From positions 1 to 14,376 of the forward strand of contig JAJRUA010000040.1 in assembly GCA_024278035.1 (NCBI GenBank): a stretch of DNA of 14,376 nt. The letters run 5' to 3'. Shown one piece after another: positions 1 to 6,288 of the stretch; within the stretch, counting starts at the first letter, position 1; each line of letters begins with the position of its first letter. Origin of the DNA: Planctomycetota bacterium (GTDB lineage Bacteria; Planctomycetota; Planctomycetia; Pirellulales; Lacipirellulaceae). Made by a program: the position numbers and the translations under genes. Under the pieces are notes generated by a model, which saw only the letters and a list, made by a program, of their open reading frames with translations, was not told the origin of the DNA and searched no databases.

Positions 1-2
1 CC

Positions 3-197
3 GATCGACACGCCTCAGGCAAAACGGGCATCGTCGGCCACTCTGGCCTGCGCGATGGTGAGGTTCTTGATCTGGGGCATCTCAAGTGCATTGATACCTA
101 CTGCTACGGCGGCGGTTGGCTCACGGCGTACGACGTGATTAGTGGTGAAGTTTGGCAAGCTTCGTTAGGCGGAGAAATGGCAAGCCAGCGGCGTTAG
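3..197 (+). CDS. Ser/Thr protein phosphatase-type metallophosphoesterase, C-terminal end (partial)
   Basis: The third forward frame is open from the window edge to a TAG at 195-197 and gives 64 residues. It contains IVGHSG followed by a Cys-Ile-Asp-Thr segment, the run YGGGWLTAYDV, and SGEVWQA. This is the usual C-terminal ending of bacterial PPP-family phosphatases (PrpA/ApaH-like), where the GH histidine is a metal ligand, the IDTG-like segment follows, and a glycine-rich strand closes the fold. The family removes phosphate from phosphoproteins or dinucleoside polyphosphates in the cytoplasm; the substrate cannot be told from this piece. The 5' part, with the GDxHG and GDxxDRG metal motifs, lies outside the window. 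It is convergent with the ABC ATPase gene that ends at 240. Confidence 0.8.
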   Translation, partial: DRHASGKTGIVGHSGLRDGEVLDLGHLKCIDTYCYGGGWLTAYDVISGEVWQASLGGEMASQRR

Positions 198-220
198 CCG
201 CCGGTGGATTCGCGAACCAC
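185..220. terminator. Adjacent hairpins between convergent genes
   Basis: Arms at 185-192 and 197-204 pair in 7 of 8 positions around a GTTA loop; the stem covers the phosphatase stop codon. A second small hairpin (GTGG at 204-207 with CCAC at 217-220) follows directly. There is no clear T tract on either strand, so this may be a REP-like palindrome or a weak bidirectional terminator for the phosphatase (+) and ABC ATPase (-) genes. Confidence 0.4.
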
Positions 221-239
221 TGTCTCCGGTCGCTTACGC

Positions 240-974
240 TTACGGCTCGCCTAAACGAAGAACACGGTCGGCCAGTTCCGCCGCTTCATCACTACGATGG
301 GTGACAACGATCATCGCAACGCCCGTCTGTTGCCGAATCTCTTGGAGAGCCGTAACGATCTCTGTACGGAGCGCGTCGTCCAGAGCGGTGAGTGGTTCAT
401 CAAGACAAAGGACGACCGGATCGGCAGCAAGGGCTCGGCCGATCGCCACTCGCTGGGCTTCGCCGCCGCTGAGGGTTTCGGGAAGACGGTCCAGTCGAGA
501 CGCGATTCGCAAGAGTTCCGCCAGTTCTTGAACACGGGTTGCCGTTTCCTCCGCATTGGCTCCGCGCACTTCAAGGGCAAACCCCAATTGTTGTCGGACG
601 GTCATTGTCGGAAAGAGTGCCAAATCTTGGGGGACATAACCAATGCGGCGGCTGGCGGGGGGGGCGTAGGTTACGTCGTCGCCGGCGATCCTCAGCCGAC
701 CAACTGAGGGGACGCGGAGTCCACAAAACGATTCGAGCAAAGTTGTTTTCCCCGAACCGCTGCGGCCCTGAATCGCAAGGCTTTCCCCCGCTGAGACTTG
801 TAAGTCGATGGGACCGAGATGGAAATCACCCAGTTGGATTTCATACTGTTCCGCTTGGATGGCGATGCTCGATGAGTCGAACTGCACGTCCCGACACCAT
901 CTGGCGCTTCGGTCTTTCTCGACCGATGGATACTTTCGGATCGGTTCTGGGGTAGGCTCTAAGAAAGAGTCCAT
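240..974 (-). CDS. ABC importer ATP-binding protein, ModC/CysA-like
   Basis: This is the cytoplasmic ATPase of an ABC importer, 244 residues from the ATG at 974. All catalytic motifs are intact: Walker A GRSGSGKTT (about 70-78), Q-loop VPQ (Gln116), signature LSGGE (168-172), Walker B VVLCLDEP (187-194), D-loop LTALDD and H-loop His226. It is shorter than typical ModC (about 350 residues) and ends soon after the H-loop, so the C-terminal MOP/TOBE oxyanion-sensing domain is absent. About 35 residues with no recognisable motif precede the first beta strand. The ATG is preferred over the TTG at 992 because it has a good Shine-Dalgarno and lies one base after the permease stop; the TTG start would overlap the permease. 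The pairing with a ModB-like permease points to molybdate, tungstate or sulfate, but the substrate is inferred only. Confidence 0.88.
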   Translation of the reverse strand: MDSFLEPTPEPIRKYPSVEKDRSARWCRDVQFDSSSIAIQAEQYEIQLGDFHLGPIDLQVSAGESLAIQGRSGSGKTTLLESFCGLRVPSVGRLRIAGDDVTYAPPASRRIGYVPQDLALFPTMTVRQQLGFALEVRGANAEETATRVQELAELLRIASRLDRLPETLSGGEAQRVAIGRALAADPVVLCLDEPLTALDDALRTEIVTALQEIRQQTGVAMIVVTHRSDEAAELADRVLRLGEP

Positions 975-975
975 G

Positions 976-1821
976 CTAGATTCCCCTGCCAAAGCCGGCG
1001 ATGCGAACCAAGATCAATACCGTTGCTGCAAGCAAGACCATGCCGACACTCACGGCAAGCGCCGCTTCAAGATCGCCTGCTTGCATTTCTAAGTAGACGG
1101 TCGTCGGCAAAACTTCGGTCCGCATTCGTGTTGAACCGGCGAAGACAAGCACCGGCCCGAACTCCCCAAGCGCCCGAGTCCAACCAAGGGCCGCTGCACC
1201 GGCCATGCCTCGCCGTGCTTGTGGCAGGGTCACTCGCCAGAACGCTTGCCACCGACTTGCACCGAGCGTCAGGGCGACTTGCTCATGCCGCACGGGGATT
1301 TGGTCAAACGTCACCCGCATCATTCGCACAGCAAGGGCCGCGACCACGGTAAATTGCGCAAGCACAATAGCAGGCGTCTGAAAAACGACTCGGTCAGCGA
1401 TGCCTCTCAGCGGTCCCCATTGAAAGAGAATCAACAAGCTAAAACCAACGACCACCGGTGGCAAGACGATTGGCATTTCCAGCAAAGTTTCTATGGCGGC
1501 CAACGCCCAGCGTCGCCAACCTGCTGCCGCTTCCCCATGCTCACTACGCGATAGCAAATACCCCAGCGGCACGGCGACCCCCAGGGCAAGCAGTGTCGAG
1601 AGAAAGGACGATGCCAAACTTAGCCGCAAGGCATGGGCGATTTCGGGTCGCTGAAAGGCTTGCCACAAGAGGGCGGGGCTCGTCCGAGCGATGTCTGCCC
1701 ACAAAAGGGCCGCGACGAGCAGCACGTAGACGCCCCCCAACGCCATCATGGCTGCCCAAAAGGGGGCATCCGATCGGCAACGTTGAGCAGAAAGAGACGG
1801 TGTGGGCATCGGGGTGGGCAT
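976..1821 (-). CDS. ABC importer permease, ModB/CysT-like (molybdate/tungstate/sulfate type)
   Basis: This is an inner-membrane permease of 281 residues with about six hydrophobic segments (roughly 21-40, 64-89, 105-135, 150-166, 207-230, 250-274). The cytoplasmic EAA loop that docks on the ATPase is clear at about 180-201 (EQVALTLGASRWQAFWRVTL). The following ALGEFGPVLVFAG and TEVLPTTVYLE segments are typical of the ModB/CysT/WtpB group. The ATG at 1821 and an in-frame ATG at 1809 both fit, because the N-terminus repeats MPTP; neither has a clear Shine-Dalgarno. The ATPase follows at once, so the two form an operon. No ModA-like periplasmic binding protein is visible on either side. Of the possible substrates, molybdate or tungstate is favoured by the motif pattern, but sulfate cannot be ruled out. 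Confidence 0.88.
   Translation of the reverse strand: MPTPMPTPSLSAQRCRSDAPFWAAMMALGGVYVLLVAALLWADIARTSPALLWQAFQRPEIAHALRLSLASSFLSTLLALGVAVPLGYLLSRSEHGEAAAGWRRWALAAIETLLEMPIVLPPVVVGFSLLILFQWGPLRGIADRVVFQTPAIVLAQFTVVAALAVRMMRVTFDQIPVRHEQVALTLGASRWQAFWRVTLPQARRGMAGAAALGWTRALGEFGPVLVFAGSTRMRTEVLPTTVYLEMQAGDLEAALAVSVGMVLLAATVLILVRIAGFGRGI
982..987 (-). promoter_or_regulatory. Ribosome binding site deciding the ABC ATPase start
   Basis: On the minus strand AGGGGA lies 7 nt before the ATG at 974. It sits inside the end of the upstream permease gene and supports coupled translation from the ATG rather than from the TTG at 992. Confidence 0.6.
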
Positions 1822-2028
1822 CGTGAAACAGTAAAAAGGTGGTAAAATCCCCGTGAACTGGCCTATTCTAACAAAAGTCCGCCCCCAAGAGGCAGTATTT
1901 GGCGAAGACTTCGCTTAGGAGGGGCTGTCCTCGGCGGCAACCGTGGTAGGATGATGGCGAACAATCGGCTCCGCGTCTTTTTCCAATACACATGTCTCTT
2001 TTTCAATACAAAAACAGGTAGACCCGTG

Positions 2029-2634
2029 ATGAAATGCCCCCCCCAAAATTATCTGCCGCTTATTGGTGGACTTCTAGTGCTCACTTCGCTCGGCTGTGGC
2101 AAAGCGATTCAAGCTCCGAAGCTGGACCCCGCCGTCTTTCCGAAGGCTATTTCAAAGATTGAAATCGTTACGAACGAAGTTTTGACGGCGTTTGCCGAGG
2201 GAAGGCCCAAGGATGCGGACGCTCCACTCCACACGATCGATAAGGTACTCAACAGCGCAAAAACTCTTGCGGATGTTGCCGGTCTCTCAGGCGACCAGAA
2301 GGCTTCGCTTACGGGTTCGCTCGATTCTTTGATGAAAGGCTTCGGCGAGTTGCACGAACCAATGCACGGAGAAGAGTTCCCTGAAGATTTTGATTTCGCA
2401 CCGATCAAGGAAAAGCTCGAATCGGGCCTTGTAAGTTTGCGCGAATCGTTGCCCGCACCGATTGCGGAGGAAGTCGCCAAGCTCGTTGAGAAGGCATCGG
2501 CTGCGGCTGCGGCTGCGGCATCGGCTACGAAGCCTTCTGAAGAAGATTCCGATGAAGGGGCGGAAGGTCATGATGACAGTGACCACGATGGTCACGACCA
2601 TGATGATGAACCGTCAGCAGAGGATGCCTCTTAA
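2029..2634 (+). CDS. Putative lipoprotein with alanine-rich linker and His/Asp-rich tail
   Basis: I do not recognise this family. From the ATG at 2029 it has 201 residues. The start is chosen because MKCPPQN leads into a hydrophobic segment ending TSLGC (Cys23), a plausible though atypical lipobox (Ser at -3), and AGGT lies upstream. An ATG at 1951 would add 26 residues that spoil the signal peptide. The middle (about 35-150) is charged and probably helical. An Ala run encoded by repeated CTGCGG units follows (about 153-166), and then a tail rich in Glu, Asp and His (pattern DDSDHDGHDHDDE) resembling metal-binding tails of zinc or nickel proteins. It is monocistronic, divergent from the ABC importer and convergent with the exporter operon. 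Metal binding is an inference from composition alone. Confidence 0.7.
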   Translation: MKCPPQNYLPLIGGLLVLTSLGCGKAIQAPKLDPAVFPKAISKIEIVTNEVLTAFAEGRPKDADAPLHTIDKVLNSAKTLADVAGLSGDQKASLTGSLDSLMKGFGELHEPMHGEEFPEDFDFAPIKEKLESGLVSLRESLPAPIAEEVAKLVEKASAAAAAAASATKPSEEDSDEGAEGHDDSDHDGHDHDDEPSAEDAS

Positions 2635-2667
2635 CGGCCGGTATAAAATCGCGTGCCAGCAGACTTA

Positions 2668-2791
2668 GGCGAGCGGCAGTTGAAAATAGACCTGTAAGGA
2701 ACCGGAGCTAGCGCCCCACGGCTAATCCCATCAGCCGCGGGCGCGCTAGCGTCCGGTTTTCTGTTGGTAAAATTCGCACTTGCCGCTCGCC
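2668..2791. repeat. Outer 11-bp perfect inverted repeat
   Basis: GGCGAGCGGCA at 2668-2678 is exactly inverted as TGCCGCTCGCC at 2781-2791, bracketing the inner hairpin. Together they make a nested palindrome of about 124 bp whose right arm touches the stop codon of the hlyD-like gene. Confidence 0.5.
2699..2759. terminator. Large inverted repeat, likely bidirectional terminator
   Basis: Arms of about 25 nt (about 2699-2723 and 2732-2759) pair with small bulges around the loop AATCCCATC. The core is GCTAGCGC against GCGCTAGC, flanked by CCGGA/TCCGG and closed inside by CGGCT/AGCCG. TTTT follows on the plus strand and A-rich sequence lies on the other side. It sits between the convergent lipoprotein gene (ends 2634) and hlyD-like gene (ends 2792), as expected for a shared terminator. 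Confidence 0.6.
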
Positions 2792-4150
2792 CTACTTCAG
2801 CTTCTTTAGGACGCCACCCTTTTTTTGCGCTGATTTTGTTTCCACGACAGGAGGGAAACCGTTCAACTGTCGCCAGATTTCAAACCACAACGGTACCTGC
2901 TCCAACAGGACGATGCCCTTGGTCTGAACGCCCTGTCGTAAGAAGCGATCGATGGGCCAGTCGGCGTCGTCTGGAGCGGGACGGATTAAAATACGAAACT
3001 GGCCTTTGCCGTTGTCGGTGGAATCCACCACAGCGACTTCGCCGCCGAAGGTGTTGACCGCAATCGATGGCCAGCCAGCCAATTGAATCCCGGGCCAACC
3101 TTCAAACTGAAGCCGCACATGTTGCCCTGGCTCGACCCAGGAGGCATCGTTGCCATTCAACCATATCTCGACGGCCCGATCCGTCGTATCGGGAACCAAC
3201 GTGAAGAGCGAGTCTCCCTGTTTGACAATTGCTCCTTGTTGAAAGGTCTCTAGCTTAAAAATAAACCCTTCCCAGGGGGCAACCACAACTTGGCTTTGCT
3301 GTTGGGTCCGCTTTACTTTCAACGCAACTAAGGCCTTCTCCGTCTTTGCTACGTCCCCCTGGGCTTTGCGTAGCTGAGCCATCGCCGAGTCTATCTTCGC
3401 TTGTGCCTCGCGTTCTTTTGCAGCGAGTTCGTTTTCCTTAGCGTTAACGCCGTTCTGTGCTGAAGCGATGTAGGCTCGTGCCTGTTCGACCTTGGCCAGC
3501 GCTTCCTGCCGCTTACGCTGAGCAACCTGTCGCTTGAAAGTCGAGGCCAACCCATCTTTTGCGAGACTGTCTTGCCGCTCGTAGTCCGCTTCGACCTGTA
3601 GGAGAGCGGCAACGACCGCTTCAAGATTTTGCTCTTCCGCCCTGAGTTTCTGCTCGGCCATCTTGACGTATTCTTCGGCAGCAGCAACCGTTTCCTTACG
3701 CACGATGTGGAACGATTCGACCTGCGATTCGTACGCACTGGAAACTTTTTTTGTCGCCTCTAACTCTCGTTCGGTAGCCGCGACTTGCTCCTGTAGGCGA
3801 GCCAGCAGGTCAGGGTCCAAGTCTCGAATCTCAACAATCATCTGCCCCTGCTCGACCCGAACGCCTTCGCGGATATCATCGGCCCAGCGTGCGACACGTC
3901 CTGAGATCGGTGCCTGAACGATTTGCCGACGTTGCAGCGGCGCATAGGCCACCACGCGCCCTCGGCCTTGGACGAATTGCTGCCAGGGCATGATTAACGT
4001 GAAAAGGATAATCGCCAGCAGCAGCCATCCGAGCCACTTGGCCATCCGGCGTGCCCATCGCGACGATCTTGCTATCCTCAATGCGGGAAAGAGTTCTTCA
4101 AATTCAAGAAGCTGCTTCGATGTTGCGGATTTTTTGTCTTTCCAAACCAT
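2792..4150 (-). CDS. HlyD-family periplasmic adaptor (membrane fusion protein)
   Basis: This is the adaptor subunit of a tripartite exporter, 452 residues. It has a cytoplasmic stub, one membrane segment at about 38-56 (WLGWLLLAIILFTLIM), a first lipoyl half (about 66-110, with IVQAPISGRVARW), a long Lys/Glu/Ala-rich coiled coil (about 110-290), a second lipoyl half (VVVAPWEGFIFKLE, about 295-335) and a beta-barrel region after that. The length and order fit HlyD/EmrA-type proteins that bridge an inner-membrane ABC protein to a TolC-like channel. The ATG at 4150 lies 2 nt after the stop of the ABC gene and has a GAAGAGG Shine-Dalgarno 7 nt upstream. A more distal start at 4222 would overlap the ABC gene by 70 bases. 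The C-terminus ends in a Lys-rich tail. It is the last gene of the operon. Confidence 0.92.
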   Translation of the reverse strand: MVWKDKKSATSKQLLEFEELFPALRIARSSRWARRMAKWLGWLLLAIILFTLIMPWQQFVQGRGRVVAYAPLQRRQIVQAPISGRVARWADDIREGVRVEQGQMIVEIRDLDPDLLARLQEQVAATERELEATKKVSSAYESQVESFHIVRKETVAAAEEYVKMAEQKLRAEEQNLEAVVAALLQVEADYERQDSLAKDGLASTFKRQVAQRKRQEALAKVEQARAYIASAQNGVNAKENELAAKEREAQAKIDSAMAQLRKAQGDVAKTEKALVALKVKRTQQQSQVVVAPWEGFIFKLETFQQGAIVKQGDSLFTLVPDTTDRAVEIWLNGNDASWVEPGQHVRLQFEGWPGIQLAGWPSIAVNTFGGEVAVVDSTDNGKGQFRILIRPAPDDADWPIDRFLRQGVQTKGIVLLEQVPLWFEIWRQLNGFPPVVETKSAQKKGGVLKKLK

Positions 4151-4152
4151 GA

Positions 4153-6288
4153 TTAGGCCTCTTCGTTCTTCAAGTCGTTGGACGGCGATGGTTTCCCAAC
4201 CAAGTTGAAAATACGATCGCACCGTTCAAGGATTTGACGGCGTCCACTAAAAACAATCAGGGTCCAGGGAGCCTCTTCTCCGGATAAAAAATCGATCAGA
4301 TTCAGAGCCTGATCGTCCGGCAGGGCATCCAGCAGTCCGTCGATAACCAGCAGGCGAGGACGGGCCGCTATGGCACGGGCAAGAACCAATCGGCGCAACT
4401 GGGTTTCTGAGAGGGGGGATCCGTTGGCGGTCAACTGCGTTTCTAAACCCAGTGGCAACAGAAAGACCTCATCCAGCAAACCAACTTTTTGCAAAAAATC
4501 GTGGGCGTCAGTGGAATCGACTTCAAAGCGATCCAATTGCACGTTCTCGGCGATTGTTCCCTCGATCACTTCGACAGAACCGACTAACGCGACGTGCTTC
4601 CGGAAAATATCAGGTCGCAAAGTATCGCTGTCCACACCATCCAGCTCGATGTTTCCGGAAGTGGCCTTCCTGAGACCAAACAGCAACTCTGCCAGCGTTG
4701 TTTTTCCACAACCGGGAGCCCCGCAAATCCCCACGCTCTTGCCCGGCTCAACCAGCAGGCTCACCTTATTCAAGACCGTGGGGCCATCGGGGTACCCATA
4801 ACCGACCTCACGAAGATTCAGCTCGATACCGTCGCTTCCCGGCAAAGAGAGCAGGCCATCCTTGCGCTCCAGAGGCAAGTCAAACAACATGCCCAACTTA
4901 TCGACGGATGCCATCAAGTCATAAAAACCTTCCAAGTGTTTGCCCATCTTGGTCACCGAGCCAAGTATCATTGCGACAATTAGTTCAGCCGCGACAAGTT
5001 GCCCCAGCGATAGCTGGCCCAGGATAACCAGGTAGCCACCCACGGCAAGAAAAACAGCGCTACCAGTCGCATAGAGCCCCAGGTTAAAGAGAATTTGTCG
5101 GAAAAAGATTCGGAAATGTGCCTGTCGGGCTGCTAAATACTCTCGGGCGATGCGATCGGCGTGCCCCGAAGAAAAGTCGTTACCCCCTCGGTGTTTGAGA
5201 GTGTTATTGCAACGAGCCAAACCTTCTAGCCAAGCCGCCATCGTGTATTTGATCTTCGACTCTTTGATGCTGCTGGAGACGCCCCCTCGGCCCAACACGA
5301 AGAGACTGAACAGGATCAAAGTCAACAGGATAAGGTCTACCCCTAGCAGCAGGGGATGGAACATCGCTAGCACCACCATACCGACGACAGCCACCATCAT
5401 CAGGGCGAGGGCATCCAGCAAAAGGGTTGCCACAACTTTCTGAACCGTAACGATATCAAAGAAACGGTTCACCAATTCGGGGGCAAAGTGCGAGTCGAGC
5501 GCGTCGCGCTGTATCCGGGGCAACCGATAGGCCAAGTCTCCGGCGATGCGCACGAAGAGCCGCCTTTGGATCAATTCAACGACATACCATTCCACAGCTT
5601 GAACGATGGCAGAAAAAGCAAGGAAGGCAAACAGGATCAATGCCAGCACAATGATCGGCTGTAAAAAGCGACCAAAGGCAACCGTCGAGACAAGCATCTC
5701 GACGGCCAGCGGCGTCGCAAGAGCCAACATGCCTACGAACAGAGCGTAGATCAGCACGACTTGGATATCGGAGCGTTCCGCGGCCAGCATGATTCTGAGG
5801 CGGGCTAGCGGCTTCATCGGTCGGCCCGCTCGCGATGGCTGACAAGTGGTGGCCGACTCGACAGCCACCCAAATCAACAACTCATCCTCAGACGGGTTCC
5901 CCATCAAGGCGTACAACTCCGAGCGAGAGACCCAGCGACCATCGGGGCCCGTCTCGGGCGTTACGACGTGAAATTTCTGTCGGCGTTGTCCATGGATAAT
6001 TAACCAGGGATGCGACGGGTCGGGCGAATGAACCGCCAGAGCTTTTTCTCGCACTCCTTGCAGGGCCTGAGAGAGTGTCAATTCGACCACACGAACCCGC
6101 AATCCCACGCTAGTGCCCGCCTCGATGAGCCATTTCCACCAGCGATTTTTCTCGCTTCCAGGCCAGCCTTGCTGTGCCTCCTGCAAAGCGCGCTTAGCGA
6201 CGACAGGGTCAAAAGCGACATGGCATTCCGCTGCTAGTCGCTCCAGCAATTCCGCGAACTTCTGATTCGTTATCGCCTGTTGTTCCAT
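4153..6288 (-). CDS. Type I secretion-like ABC exporter with degenerate ATPase motifs
   Basis: An inner-membrane half-transporter of 711 residues. Residues 1-150 form an N-terminal domain of the size of a C39-like domain (it has FHVV near 107-110), but no convincing Cys-His-Asp triad, so it is unlikely to be a protease. Six membrane segments follow between about 175 and 445. The nucleotide-binding domain (about 485-695) keeps a good Walker A (GAPGCGKTT, 523-531) and Walker B up to the Asp (RLLVID, Asp650). However, the Q-loop position reads VGS instead of VPQ, the signature is LSETQ instead of LSGGQ, the catalytic Glu is Gly651, and the H-loop reads VFSGR instead of IAHR. The frame is fully open, so this is not simple decay. 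The ATG at 6288 overlaps the upstream TGA by one base; a GTG at 6291 is a possible alternative. It sits between an outer-membrane factor and an HlyD adaptor, so it should be the motor of that exporter, alone or with another half-transporter. The cargo is unknown. Confidence 0.88.
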   Translation of the reverse strand: MEQQAITNQKFAELLERLAAECHVAFDPVVAKRALQEAQQGWPGSEKNRWWKWLIEAGTSVGLRVRVVELTLSQALQGVREKALAVHSPDPSHPWLIIHGQRRQKFHVVTPETGPDGRWVSRSELYALMGNPSEDELLIWVAVESATTCQPSRAGRPMKPLARLRIMLAAERSDIQVVLIYALFVGMLALATPLAVEMLVSTVAFGRFLQPIIVLALILFAFLAFSAIVQAVEWYVVELIQRRLFVRIAGDLAYRLPRIQRDALDSHFAPELVNRFFDIVTVQKVVATLLLDALALMMVAVVGMVVLAMFHPLLLGVDLILLTLILFSLFVLGRGGVSSSIKESKIKYTMAAWLEGLARCNNTLKHRGGNDFSSGHADRIAREYLAARQAHFRIFFRQILFNLGLYATGSAVFLAVGGYLVILGQLSLGQLVAAELIVAMILGSVTKMGKHLEGFYDLMASVDKLGMLFDLPLERKDGLLSLPGSDGIELNLREVGYGYPDGPTVLNKVSLLVEPGKSVGICGAPGCGKTTLAELLFGLRKATSGNIELDGVDSDTLRPDIFRKHVALVGSVEVIEGTIAENVQLDRFEVDSTDAHDFLQKVGLLDEVFLLPLGLETQLTANGSPLSETQLRRLVLARAIAARPRLLVIDGLLDALPDDQALNLIDFLSGEEAPWTLIVFSGRRQILERCDRIFNLVGKPSPSNDLKNEEA
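4158..4164 (-). promoter_or_regulatory. Ribosome binding site deciding the hlyD-like start
   Basis: GAAGAGG on the minus strand ends 7 nt before the ATG at 4150 and lies within the last codons of the ABC gene. It supports translational coupling and rejects the longer reading frame starting at 4222. Confidence 0.6.

Noticed and set aside
975..992. Upstream TTG start for the ABC ATPase (18 bases longer)
   Set aside because: It would overlap the permease gene and use a rare start, whereas the ATG at 974 has a good Shine-Dalgarno and begins one base after the permease stop.
1977..2010. Direct repeat CTTTTTC(C)AATACA upstream of the lipoprotein start
   Set aside because: Two short T-rich copies (1977-1990 and 1998-2010) in an AT-rich leader; too little to separate from chance.
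1822..2028. Molybdenum-cofactor riboswitch upstream of the modB-like gene
   Set aside because: Only short hairpins (for example near 1900-1913 and 1917-1932) are present and they do not form the conserved multi-stem architecture.
2109..2480. Antisense open frame of 123 codons inside the lipoprotein gene
   Set aside because: It lies wholly within a gene with a signal peptide and consistent composition, and shows no domain or ribosome site.
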